Source of the DNA: Ricinus communis
Taxonomy: Eukaryota; Streptophyta; Magnoliopsida; Malpighiales; Euphorbiaceae
Reading direction: 5' to 3'
NCBI RefSeq assembly: GCF_019578655.1
Contig: NC_063258.1
Span: 18,852,802-18,916,801, forward strand
Length of the DNA: 64,000 nucleotides
Shown here: piece by piece, positions 1 to 10,159 of the stretch
Layout of the letters: the number at the start of each line of letters is the position of its first letter
Numbering within the stretch: position 1 is the first letter of the stretch
Notes under the pieces: model-generated
What the model saw: only the letters and a program-made list of their open reading frames with translations
Told to the model about the DNA's origin: nothing
The model's database searches: none
Program-made: the position numbers and the translations under genes

Positions 1-319
1 NNNNNNNNNNNNNNNNNNNNNNNNNNNNNNNNNNNNNNNNNNNNNNNNNNNNNNNNNNNNNNNNNNNNNNNNNNNNNNNNNNNNNNNNNNNNNNNNNNNN
101 NNNNNNNNNNNNNNNNNNNNNNNNNNNNNNNNNNNNNNNNNNNNNNNNNNNNNNNNNNNNNNNNNNNNNNNNNNNNNNNNNNNNNNNNNNNNNNNNNNNN
201 NNNNNNNNNNNNNNNNNNNNNNNNNNNNNNNNNNNNNNNNNNNNNNNNNNNNNNNNNNNNNNNNNNNNNNNNNNNNNNNNNNNNNNNNNNNNNNNNNNNN
301 NNNNNNNNNNNNNNNNNNN
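1..319. other. Assembly gap (run of N)
   Basis: All bases are N. The 5' end of solo LTR copy A, and whatever flanks it on the left, lies in or beyond this gap, so its left target duplication cannot be read. Confidence 0.99.
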
Positions 320-1719
320 TGCGGGGAAGAAGAGAATCGAAATTTCTGACATCGGAGGCAACCATAGGAGCGCGAGCCCGGTGGCCAAGCCAAAGGCTGT
401 AAATAATTTCTTCTTAGTGTCGTAGTGCCCAGTGTCGGCTCAAGCGCAAGGAAAAGCGGCGGCTTGAGAAGGCCCTTCTAGTTTAAGGACCTTACCGGCC
501 GATCTCGGTGGCGATCGGCTCCTCTCGGCGAGGGCTCTCTTTTGGCAGCAGCGGCCGAAGTTGCAAGATCCGGCAAAGTGAAAATTGGGGTGGCAACCAG
601 CATTTTTCATGGACGATAGGAGGACGTATCCCGACTCTCCTCAGCTCAAGCTTCGTAATGGCACCTATTTGGTGGTGATCAGGCTTCGTTTGCGAATCAA
701 CGGCCGAGATCGTTCGAAAATCTCTCCAGATGATCGGGGATCGAATCGAAAAATCAAAAGCGGGGATCGTTATTAGCGCGACGTTTCGAGTGCGATGGTG
801 TGCTCGGATCGTCAATCGGACTCAAATGACGAAGGTGAATCGTAGAAGCGATCGAGCGTCTTGGTAATTTTCTCTAGCCCGTAATTTTGGAAATTCTTTG
901 ATTTAATTTGTGTCTATTGTTTATGTTGAGTATTTAATGATATTTGTGAGTCAAAAATAATTGTCCGTCAGTTTGCCTGCCTCGTGTTTTGTGCTATGTA
1001 GCGGAGTTGGGAAAATAGTGAAGTTTGGGGACCCGACTCCCGTTGTTTGGATTGTTGGATTTTTGAAGTGTTTTTCTGGCAGGTCCTGGACCCATTTTAC
1101 GGGGGTAAATGTCTGTGTTGTAGGGTAGGTTCTGCTGGATTTTCGGTAGAATTCTCCCGAGTCGAGATTCTTAGACAGTCAATCCTAGAAATCTAAACCT
1201 AGGGTCAATTATCAATTGTTCAGCGTAATTGATAAATTATTTTTCGTGATTAGATGATCTGTCTATTCGGCTCGCTCCAACTGAGGCACCGGAGCAGAGC
1301 TAGGAGGTTGCCAAATCAGTGAGTTAAAGTCACTTAATTGTTGCACTTTTGCTAAGTCTGAATTTAATATGCTATTTTAGAAATTTATGCTTAATATGAT
1401 TATTAGTATCGCAATATAAATAATTTCACTTGATTATTAATTATTGAAAATAATATAAATACTATTATTAGTAACGTTATAATAATACAAATATTATTAT
1501 TTTTCCACACGAATTGCACGTTGCTTTATCCTAAATTTTTAATCTTTATTTCGATATGTGTTGAATGATTTCATTAGATATTGATATTTATTAAATGTGA
1601 TGATTGCGATTTGGAAAATGTGGCTTTCGTAGAAAATGCCACCTGATGGGCTACTTCAGGACCGCATGCGCACCGGTAATGATCATGGACAGGTAATAAG
1701 ATTATTATGAGTTTTGCCC

Positions 1720-1890
1720 TGGTCGACCAAGGCTCTCTAGGCTGATTTGAGTAAATTGTCGGAGGTAAGGTCACGGTGAGCAATGCTCTCTGGCCGGCTT
1801 GGTTGGAAATCAAGTGTTCAGGCTGGAGGTAAGGACCCTGGTCGAGCTTTGCTCTCTGGGCGCCAGACCTGTTGGATTAAGAGAGCCGAG
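1720..1890 (+). repeat. LTR-internal minisatellite, copy A (about 3 units)
   Basis: Three degenerate copies of a unit containing GGTAAGGTC, then a TGGTCGAGC-like motif and GCTCTCTGG. The same unit occurs about 2 times in copy B, 5 times in copy C and 4 times in copy D, so the number of units varies between members of this LTR family. Confidence 0.75.
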
Positions 1891-1984
1891 AGGCTACTAG
1901 AATTTAAGGTTAGGGTTCTATTAAGCCACTCGTCCCGTAAAAGTAAAAATATATTTCTTTTTATTTTTTATTTTTTTTATGGTG

Positions 1985-1989
1985 GTATG
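1985..1989. repeat. Target-site duplication GTATG, left
   Basis: GTATG directly precedes the TG of the LTR at 1990 and is repeated at 9666-9670 directly after the CA at 9665. This perfect 5-bp duplication proves the insertion boundaries. Confidence 0.95.
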
Positions 1990-3439
1990 TGATGGGCTCT
2001 TTATGCAACCTACACCTAAGGCAGTGAACCTACCGATGCAGCCTAGCACTAGTGAGTATCAAGGTCATATCCCTGGAGATCGGGTGAACCTAGAGTTACT
2101 ACTGTTGCTATGTTATCTAGTCTGAAATAAGGTGTGGAAATTCTAACGTACCAGCTAATGGTTATGAGTGCAAATAAGTAAATAAAGAACAACGGACAAT
2201 CAAAAGACAATTACAAAGAGAGAAACAAACCCAAAAGGGAGCCTAAGTGATGGAATTCTAAAGATGGATTTTATGGATTGCCGATCTTGCTTACCCGTGC
2301 CTAAGTTCTGAATTGAATCCTGGTTCCTCTCTCGAGCTTACCGGATTCCTAAACCTGCACTAACCTAATGGAATCTCTTCCTATCGGATTATTACAGATT
2401 AGCATTAAGTATGATTTAAAACTATTAAGAGTTATTAATTCTTAATCCGGCGAGTAAATCAACCTTATCTCTAAGTGTTAACTACCAGTCCTTACTATTC
2501 AATGTCCAGTTGTAACAAGCATTTCTCAATGTCAAGAAACAACCCAATAAACAATTAATTCAACGTCTCAAATTAACTGAATCAAACTTTTATTACTAAA
2601 TAGCAAGAAGATTGCAAGAATGACAATTATAAAACTAACAATTAAGCATAATCCATCAACAAAGGTGAACCCCAATGGGTTCAAAAGATCTAGCTACTCA
2701 TGTTCAAGGTTAAAGCAATTAGGGAACAAAATAAGGAAAAGAAAATTAAAGGTATGTATACCCCTCTCTTTCAAGCTGAATTAGAAACCCTAAATTTGCA
2801 GATTCGAAATCTCAAACCCTAGTTGCCTCTTGAATGCTCCTAAAGTTTGTCTTGATCTTCAATTCAATGTTGGAACAAGTGAAATCCCTCATTCAATTGA
2901 TGAAATTGATCTTTCAAGGTCTACAATTGAGGTATAGAAAACAATTGATTAAGTGTGTGTCTTGGAATTGAGTCCAAAATTCGTCCCCCCTCCAAAAGAA
3001 CTCAAAATTGCCTATATAGTTGATTCAGCATGGTAGGGCCGGTGTGATGATTCAACAGGAGTCAGGCTGATCTTGAATCTGTGGAGTCCGTGTCTTGACT
3101 CCTTCAAGCCGTAGGTCTTGAGCCACCACAGGCCGTCTTTGGAGGCCGTGGTGGCTACGGAGTCATCTTGAAATGGCACAATTGGGGATAGCCTCTTGGT
3201 AATTCAGCACGGTAGGAGTCCGGGCCGTGCTCAACCCTCGGGGTGCTAGTTCTCACCCAATTTGATGGATTTTGGTCCGTAATCACACGTATTTCCCTCG
3301 ATTATTGATGGTGTCCTTCGAAAATGACCTGAAATGAGAAAGGAAACAAAAGACAGGTGATTCTAGCATAAAACGGGATAATCATGCATAAAAATGTAAA
3401 CAATCGGGCATGAAAACATGTGTAGTATGATGCTTATCA
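1990..3439 (-). repeat. 3' LTR of the Athila-type element
   Basis: A 1,450-bp LTR. On the minus strand it starts TGATAAGCAT and ends AGAGCCCATCA. It matches 8219-9665 along its whole length. Differences cluster in GC-rich palindrome-like patches at about 3020-3230, matching 9250-9460, around GGCCGTG/CACGGCC motifs. The block with CTTAGAGATAAGG, CCGGATTAAGAATTAA and GGAAGAGATTCCA (minus-strand reading) is shared with the LTRs at 44326 and 49146, so the two elements belong to one lineage. Confidence 0.92.
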
Positions 3440-3440
3440 A

Positions 3441-3456
3441 ATTACCCCACACTTAA
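3441..3456 (-). other. Polypurine tract (PPT) of the Athila-type element
   Basis: On the minus strand this reads TTAAGTGTGGGGTAAT, directly upstream of the 3' LTR start TGATAAGC. The plus-strand element has the same tract at 49131-49145 before TGATGAGC. It is preceded in both by a shared stretch reading CTTGAGGACAAGCAA. A G-rich tract at this place is the normal plus-strand primer of LTR retrotransposons. Confidence 0.85.
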
Positions 3457-3460
3457 ACTT

Positions 3461-5697
3461 TTGCTTGTCCTCAAGCAATCAACAACTCACTCCTCAAACA
3501 GATACCAAATAACTCAATCAAATGCATTACAGGAGGTTAGCTCAAAACAAATTTCAAAACTCCATAATGATTTTTCCCAAAATCCCCAAATCACTAAATC
3601 CTTAAGAGAGAGAACAAACTTAATAAAGTTGCTAAAGTTAAAATGACAAACCATCTAAATTGAGAAATTGAGAACCATGCCTCCTGAAGATGTCACTCAA
3701 AACATACAAGTGTATATAGGTGAAAGAAGATAAGCTGTCAAGCAAAATCTGAGAAAAAGTGCTTACCATGGGCTTGCTTATAGATCCAATCTCCACTACT
3801 ACAAAATAATCAATAATCATGATCAAAGTGTCTTGAGCCAGTTGTAATGGGGTTAAGGTAGAATGCGTATAAATATGGAAAGTAGGCTACAAGTTCTTTG
3901 GAAGTTAAGCAAGTAATGCAAGAAATGTGAAGGATCAAGTCTTTGTACCAAAATGAACACTAAGTTGCTCTAAAAATAAGATGATGCTCAAAATGAACTA
4001 AATTAATACTATTTTTGTTTTTGTTTTTTTTTTTTGAATATATATATACTATGTATATATATTACAACAGCTTATGTAGGGGTTGTTGGTTATTGACACA
4101 TACAATAAGACTGAATATCAAATTTTTTATTTTATTTTATTTTATTTTATTTTTTAATTGAATGGAGCATCTATGAAAAATCTAGCAACTTAGTGAAATG
4201 TATGATTGCAGATTGATCCAAAAAAAATGCAGTATAAACTTACATAATTTCCAGCAACAATGGTAGAAAGAATGGTCAAATGAATAGAAGTGATAAAATG
4301 AGTGTCACTGTTATTATTATCACGAAAGGAAAGGCTAAGGCTCAAAATTGGTTCACTAAGGGAAAAACAGGGTTAGGCTTTTTGGCCAAATTGTGTAAAT
4401 CCTAAGTGCCCAAATCATCTCATGATTATTGACAATTCATATAATCTCAAAAGATATCGTAAAGCAAGTTCTAGAAACAGAGATTCTGTACAATGCTCAC
4501 TGATGAAAGAAAAGGGAGCATAATAGTGATGCACCAATTGGCTCAAAATCTCACCTTTGAGTGGGTTAAAATTGCATGAATTCTCAAACTAAAGTTTAAA
4601 CAGTCAATCACAATAATAAGCAACAATATTAACAGTGTTCTATATCTAAGATAAAGTAAAATGGAAGAATTTAAGGAAAAATACCAGTTTTACCTAGTTG
4701 GATTATAATTAAGAGATTCGTTCATTGCCTTCTTCCAACAAGGTTCGATAAAAGCTATAACGGAATCCATTCAAAGGAGAAAATCATTAACTACTCGATT
4801 AAAACAAAACTCAAGATAAGGATAGTAATAATGAATGGACTCAATCAATAAGGGATATTAAAACAAGATAAAAACAGCAAAGATAAAATTGGTACCTGCA
4901 CAAATCTACGGTACCTACCCCACACTTGTGAAAAACAACATCCTCAGTGTGAACAAGGTAGGCACTCAAAATAAAAGGAATAAAATCGTAAAATGGAAGC
5001 TAATTATGGGAGTCCATAAAAGAAATTAGAAAACTAAGAGAAAAATAAGACGGCGAAAGAGATAAAAACTAGAAAGTCTACTGAATCACGCCCTTGATGT
5101 GTACTTTAACACTTCCAAAATATGTTAGTCCTCAAAATTACGTCACGACCATCAAGTAGGCTAACTCCGCAAAATTCAAGAATAAACACATTCCAAGCAA
5201 CATCTAGTAAAAGGTTCAATAAGATAGCATCTCCTCAAAATCAAACTTACTAAAAACAGACTGAACTATCTAACTGCAAATGACTACATAAAATAAAATA
5301 AAAAATGTCCAAAAACTCAGAAAGCAAAAATAGATTCGGGAATGCCTCCCGAAGGTGCTTCTTTTTGTTCGAGTCGTCTAGCTGGACTCTGGATCAGCAT
5401 TCCTGCATCGCGGGCAAATTAAGAAGGTAGGCTCAATGTAAGTTGGGGCTCGAGGCATATAAAGCGCAATGAAAGGTCCGAGCGTGTGCGATTAGATGAC
5501 CAAGGAGGTGCTCTCTGGACCGATTTGGGATGTCCATTCATCCACTCCGAATTCCGGCTAAGTGACCTGTCAAAAACAAACTTGCAACTACCCTTCTCGG
5601 GTCTATCACAGCACAAAGTCTCATATTGATATAAGTTATTTTTTTCAGATGAATAACACATACTAGTAGGGGAAGAAACATGTATAGTATCATCCAT
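3461..5697 (-). other. Internal region of the Athila-type element without recognisable domains
   Basis: AT-rich 3' internal sequence between the protease remnant and the PPT. No RT, RNase H, integrase or envelope-like motif could be read in any frame. Minus-strand 5340-5366 contains the motif CGGGAGGCATTCCCG, related to the TTTGGGAGGCACCCCA motif at 47228-47244 of the second element; Athila- and Tat-group elements commonly carry such a motif after their coding region. A poly-T tract, TA-rich tracts and a TTTTA microsatellite lie at 4018-4160. The short ORFs here (61-92 codons) match nothing I know. Confidence 0.7.
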
Positions 5698-6330
5698 TTA
5701 TACATCTTGTGGTTGTGTATTACATGCAAGATCAATTCCATCAATACAACAAATGGCATGAACATGGTCGGTGGAAGAACTATCAAATGAGGGTAAACTA
5801 CAAGTGACACAGTCGTCCCCTACATTAAGTTCTAACTTTCCCTCAAATACGTCTATTTTAGCTCTAGCTGTGGCAAGGAAAGGTCTCCCCAAAATTAATG
5901 GTACACCATGCTCATTGTCCATATCCAAAACCATAAAGTCCATAGGAAATATGAACTTATCTACCTTAACTAGCACGTTTTCCACATTTCCCCTAGGAAG
6001 CTTAACAGAACGGTCAGCTAATTGAATGCACATCCTAGTGGATTTTGCCTCCCCCAAACCTAGCTTATTGAACAAACTAGTGGGCATGACATTTATGCTA
6101 GCCCCCAAATTAGCTAATGCATCATCAACACATAAATTACCTAAAGTGCAGGGAATAGTGAAACTCCCTGGATCGTGACGTTTCTCTGGCAACTTGCTCT
6201 GAAACACCACTGAGCACTCCTCATTAAGCTGAACATAGGCGACCTCCTCCAACTTCCTTTTTCTGCTAAGTATGTCCTTTAAGAACTTAGCATACTTCGG
6301 CATCTGCTCCAATGCATCAATAAAAGGCAA
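5698..6330 (-). pseudogene. Athila-type retrotransposon protease domain (210-codon ORF)
   Basis: A retroelement aspartic protease that would cut the Gag-Pol polyprotein inside virus-like particles. The N-terminal 60 residues (MPKYAKFLKDILSRKRKLEE, then NEECSVVFQSKLPEKRHDPG) match the linker usual in plant Athila-group proteins. The protease core follows at about residues 68-165: the active-site region reads ALANLGASINVMP, followed by LADRSVKLPRG, VDKFIFPMDFMVLDMD and VPLILGRPFLATA. In this family the active site normally reads DLGAS. Here the catalytic Asp is Asn (AAT), so the enzyme is predicted dead. The ORF start is only the first Met of an open stretch; in a real element it would be inside a polyprotein. 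The reading frame ends at a stop at 5698 and no RT follows. Confidence 0.8.
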
Positions 6331-6845
6331 GTTAATATGCAGTTGTCCAAAAATATCTAAAAACTTACTTGAGCGCTCTTTCGCTCTGCTTGTTTAGCTC
6401 TAGCAGGGATAAGGAATCTTAGGTTGATATTCCTTGACCGGAATTGATTTCACCTTTGTCCCTCGGGTTCCCTAACCTTACTGCTTGCCTTAACACCGCA
6501 CATCAATAGTGGCGTCATCAAAACAGGGCTTAGAAGGAGGCTGAAACTAACTTACGAGCGCCAAAGTGATGGTGTTCACGTGCTCCCTCGGGTTAGACTC
6601 GGTGGTGCTCGGGAGGCGCTCCTTACTGCCTTCGGACAACATCTTAGAGATTCGGCCAATCGGGTCTCAAGTTCACAGATCGAGGCTGCTTGGTTCCTAA
6701 GTGCACTATCAATTTCTTTGGAACTTCATCTCCGTGAGCGTCACAAACTTCATCATAAGCTCTTCTAAATTTGACTTCTTTTCCGGTAGAGAAGGAGCTT
6801 GTGCGGGCCGGTGAATGTTGTGCATTGCTGATGAAGTCTCCGAAA

Positions 6846-8045
6846 CTAGGTGGACCACGAGGCGTTATTGTTCCTCCAACTGAAGTTGGGATGATTGCGC
6901 CACCCAGGGTTGTATGTATTGCTGTAAGCATCGTTTTGCTGCCTTGGGGCATTCCCCATATAATCAACCTGTTCAACATCAGAAGACATAGCAGAATTAG
7001 ATGGAAAAGTAGTAGAGGATGAAGCAAACATACCTCCATGATCACGATTCACCTTGTAATGCGGGCCACCACAAAACTCGCAGCCAACGTTTGTTGCATG
7101 AACCAACATCTGGAGTTGGTCGATCTTCTTGGCTAGAAGCTCCACTTGAGCTGCCAAGGTTGCTGTAGAGTCCACTTGGTTGACCACTCCCTATCTTCTT
7201 GGTCGGCTCCTAGAGGATTGCCATTGATAGTTGTTCATGGCCATTTCCTCTATCAGGTTCTGAGCCTGCTCGGGCTTCTTACTGTTTAGGCCCCACCTGC
7301 TGCAGCATCCACCATTTGCCTCGTTGCAAGGTTCAACCCGCTGTAGAAGGTCTGAACCTGCATCCACACTGGCAATCCGTGATGTGGGAACATCTCAAAA
7401 GATCCTTAAACCTCTCCCATGCATCGTACATGCTTTCATCATCAAACTGCACAAAAGAAGATATGTCATTTCTAAGTTTAGCAGTTTTAGCGAGAGGAAA
7501 ATACTTATATAAAAATTTTTCAAATAGCGCCCTCCGGGTAGTAATTGTTTGTTATGGAAGAGATTGCGGCCATCTCTTTGCTCATCCCTCAAGGAAAATG
7601 GAAACAATCTCGGTAGAATGGCATCATCGATTGTTCTATTTATCTTGAATGTGTCACAAATCTCCAAAAGTTAGAGATATGTGCATTGGGATCCCTCATT
7701 TGGGCAATCCTCCAAATTGCACGCTTTCTTTGGATCATCCGGATAACATTGGCCTTTATCTCAAAATTATTGGCCGCTCTGAAGACCGACTATACTCGTT
7801 TTCGTCCCATCTAAAGATGGTCGAGCAAACTCGTACATCCTCGTGATCGTCAACGGCACGGGGGTCATGGTTTTCATCGTGTCTAGTCTATCCATAGGTA
7901 CCTCAACCTCAATCTCCTCCTCTTCTAATTGCAACCTCTTCCTTAAGAGTCCGAGGGATCGTTCTGGATCGGATAGAGGCTCTATAAGATTCGAGTTTGA
8001 GCTCCGGTCATAAACTACCGAGCTGAAAGTCCACACAACCACCAA
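6846..8045 (-). pseudogene. Athila-type gag remnant, frameshifted
   Basis: The structural protein of the retrotransposon particle, broken into several frames. In order on the minus strand: 8045-7767 carries EPLSDPERSLGLLRKRLQLE and ARPSLDGTKTSIV; 7667-7600 carries MEICDTFKINRTIDDAILPR and RLFPFSLRDE; after a frame change at about 7570-7500 come YFPLAKTAKLRNDI and AWERFKDLLR; 7187-6846 carries LLAKKIDQLQML, a knuckle-like CEFCGG and YSNTYNPGWRNHPNFSW. These blocks appear in the usual order of Athila-group gag proteins. At least two frameshifts and several stops make it non-functional. The weaker stretch 6845-6331, between gag and protease, contains PPSFGDFISNAQH in another frame. Confidence 0.8.
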
Positions 8046-8196
8046 TCAACAAAAACAATATAATAATAAATAATAAATAATAAAAAAATTAAAAAAATTA
8101 AAAAAATAAATAAAAATAAATAAAGAATAAATGAATAAACAAATAATGACTAAATTAACACAAAACAATTCACTCTAGTTCACTAATTCTTGTGTT
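8046..8196 (-). other. A-rich leader between PBS and gag
   Basis: Low-complexity AATAAATA/AAAAAATT sequence on the plus strand (T-rich in the sense of the element) between the primer binding site and gag. No coding signal. Confidence 0.6.
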
Positions 8197-8212
8197 CCCG
8201 ACAGCAGCGCCA
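8197..8212 (-). other. Primer binding site (PBS)
   Basis: On the minus strand this reads TGGCGCTGCTGTCGGG, six bases (AGTTTT) inside the 5' LTR end. It resembles the TGGCGCC...CCGGGG primer site of Athila/Tat elements, where a host tRNA 3' end primes minus-strand DNA synthesis. I do not assign the tRNA. Confidence 0.7.
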
Positions 8213-8218
8213 AAAACT

Positions 8219-9665
8219 TGATGGGCTCTTTATGCAACCTACACCTAAGGCGTTGAACCTCTGAGTGCGGCCTAGCACTAGTGAGTATCAAGGTCGTATC
8301 CACGGAGATCGGGTGAACCTAGAGTTACTACTGTTGCTATGTTATCTAGTATGAAATAAGGTGTGGAAGTTCTAACGTACCAGCTAATGGTTATGAGTGC
8401 AAATAAGTAAATAAAGAACAACGGATAAACAAAAGACAATTATAAAGAGAGAAACAAACCCAAAAGGGAGCCTAAGTGATGGAATTCTAAAGATGGATTT
8501 TATGGATTGCCGATCTTGCTTACCCGTGCCTAAATTCTGAATTGAATCCGGTTCCTCTCGAGCTTACCGGATTCTAAACTGCACTAACCTAATGGAATCT
8601 CTTCCTATCGGATTACTATGATTAGCATTAAGTATGATTTAAAACTATTAAGAGTTATTAATTCTTAATCCGGCGAGTAAATCAACCTTATCTCTAAGTG
8701 TTAACTACCAGTCCTTACTATTCAATGTCCAGTTGTAACAAGCATTTCTCAATGTCAAGAAACAACCCAATAAACAATTAATTCAACGTCTCAAATTAAC
8801 TGAATCAAACTTTTATTACTAAATAGCAAGAAGATTGCAAGAATGACAATTATAAAACTAACAATTAAGCATAATCCATTAACAAAGGTGAACCCCAATG
8901 GGTTCAAAAGATCTAGCTACTCATGTTCATGGTTAAAGCAATTAGGGAACAAAATAAGGAAAAGAAAATTAAAGGCATGTACACCTTTCTTTTTCAAGCT
9001 GAATGAGAAACCCTAAATTTGCAAATTCAAAATCTCAAACCCTAGTTGCCTCTTGAATGCTCCCAAAGTTTGTCTTGATCTTTAATTCGATGTTGGAACA
9101 AGTGAAATCCCTCCTTCAATTGATGAAATTGATCTCTCAAGGTCTACAATTGAGGTATAGGAAATAATTGATTAAGTGTGTGTCTTGGAATTGAGTCCAA
9201 AATTCGTCCCCCCTCCAAAAGAACTCAAAATTGCCTATATAGTTGATTCAGCATGGCTGGAGTCCAGTATGATGATTGACACAGTAGGGTCAAGATCGGC
9301 GATCTTGAATCTGGGCTGTCTGTCTTGACTCCTTCCAAGCCGTGCCTAAGCCGGTGCTGAGCCACCACTTGCCGTGGTGGCTACGGAAGTCGTGCTGAAA
9401 TGGCACAATTGGGGATAGCCTCTTAGTAATTCAGCACGGCCGGAGTCCAGGGGTGCTCAACCCTCGGGGTGCTAGTTCTCACCCAATTTGATGGATTTTG
9501 GTCCGTAATCACACGTATTTCCCTCGATTATTGATGGTGTCCTTCGAAAATGACCTAAAACGAGAAAGGAAACAAAAGACAGGTGATTCTAGCATAAAAC
9601 GGGATAATCATGCATAAAAATGTAAACAATCGGGCATGAAAACATGTGTAGTATGATGCTTATCA
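8219..9665 (-). repeat. 5' LTR of the Athila-type element
   Basis: A 1,447-bp partner of the LTR at 1990-3439, with the same TG...CA ends on the plus strand (TGATGGGCTC...GATGCTTATCA). It would carry the promoter of the element on the minus strand. Next to its inner edge lies the PBS. Confidence 0.92.
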
Positions 9666-9670
9666 GTATG
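9666..9670. repeat. Target-site duplication GTATG, right
   Basis: Second copy of the 5-bp duplication that flanks the Athila-type element at 1985-1989. It is also the first sequence of the resumed solo LTR A. Confidence 0.95.
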
Positions 9671-10159
9671 ATTATATTATGATTTGTATTTATGTTCAGG
9701 GTTTGATATACTAATTCGAATAATTACTATTTTTTGTGAAGACTGCAATAGTCTCTAGATTATTTGATTTTAACTCACTCTTGAGACTGATAGTCTTAAT
9801 TTACTTTTTTTCAGATTCGTGACTATTAGTCTTCCCATGACTCTTAATCAGTTACCCGATTCCTTCATCATCGGATGGTGTATTCGATTTGGTATATTAA
9901 TTTGTAAAATCTTAGATTCTCCATAGTAGTAATAGTAGATGTATCAGTTGCAAATTTTATGAGTTTCGGGTGTCGTCAAATTCTTCTGGCAGATCGAATT
10001 AGTTATGTAAAATCTAATTGTTAAGATAATTATGGCATCAGAAAAATGAGATTGAGATTTATTTAAGTCAGTGAGTATTAGGATTACTACGGGATTCGGT
10101 GGCCTTACGCCTACCCATTCCCTAGTGCCGGTCACGGGCCCACAGATGGGGTCGTGACA
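9666..10159 (+). mobile_element. Solo LTR copy A, right part
   Basis: Continues LTR A after the nested insertion. It matches 22450-22951 of copy B and 41565-42054 of copy C: GGTTTGATATACT, TTTGATTTTAACTCACTC, CCGAATTC-like and TCATCATC blocks, then the conserved end TACCCATTCCCTAGTGCCGG ... GGGGTCGTGACA. After the terminal CA the satellite starts with GGGTAAACTTTTTAATATGAG, so this LTR also sits inside the satellite. Confidence 0.88.

Larger units (their letters stand above)
320..1989 (+). mobile_element. Solo LTR copy A, left part (gypsy-type LTR)
   Basis: This is the same LTR family as 20154-22951 and 38935-42054. From about 510 onward it runs parallel to copy C: the GC-rich stretch with CGATCGGCTCCTCTCGGCGA, the segment encoding DDRRTYPDSPQLKLRNG in one frame, the block around TCTTAGACAGTCA, the AT-rich zone at 1370-1510, and the GGTAAGGTC...GCTCTCTGG minisatellite at 1720-1890. 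The first 190 bases after the gap do not align well by eye with copies B or C. The LTR is interrupted after base 1989 by an Athila-type element and resumes at 9666. No internal retrotransposon domains are attached. Assignment to Ty3/gypsy rests on the TGTAACACCC...GGTCGTGACA termini of copy B and is an inference. Confidence 0.85.
1990..9665 (-). mobile_element. Athila-type non-autonomous LTR retrotransposon, nested in solo LTR A
   Basis: A complete 7.7-kb element. It has two direct LTRs of about 1.45 kb (1990-3439 and 8219-9665), both with TG...CA ends, and GTATG target duplications. PBS and PPT positions and the protein remnants show that it is read on the minus strand: 5' LTR at 8219-9665, PBS at 8197-8212, gag at 8045-6846, protease at 6330-5698, PPT next to 3440. 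The gag motifs CEFCGG and YSNTYNPGWRNHPNFSW and the protease block around LADRSVKLPRG are typical of plant Athila-group gypsy elements. I see no reverse transcriptase, RNase H or integrase motifs in the remaining 2.2 kb, so the element probably depended on relatives for movement. The LTRs look nearly identical by eye outside a few GC-rich patches, which suggests a fairly recent insertion. Confidence 0.9.

Noticed and set aside
585..776. Conserved short ORF in the solo LTRs (DDRRTYPDSPQLKLRNG in copies A and B)
   Set aside because: In copy C the same DNA is read in another frame with differences, and overlapping ORFs exist in several frames. This is shared LTR DNA rather than a protein under selection.
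5771..7846. Plus-strand ORFs opposite gag and protease
   Set aside because: They are antisense shadows of the minus-strand retrotransposon reading frames.
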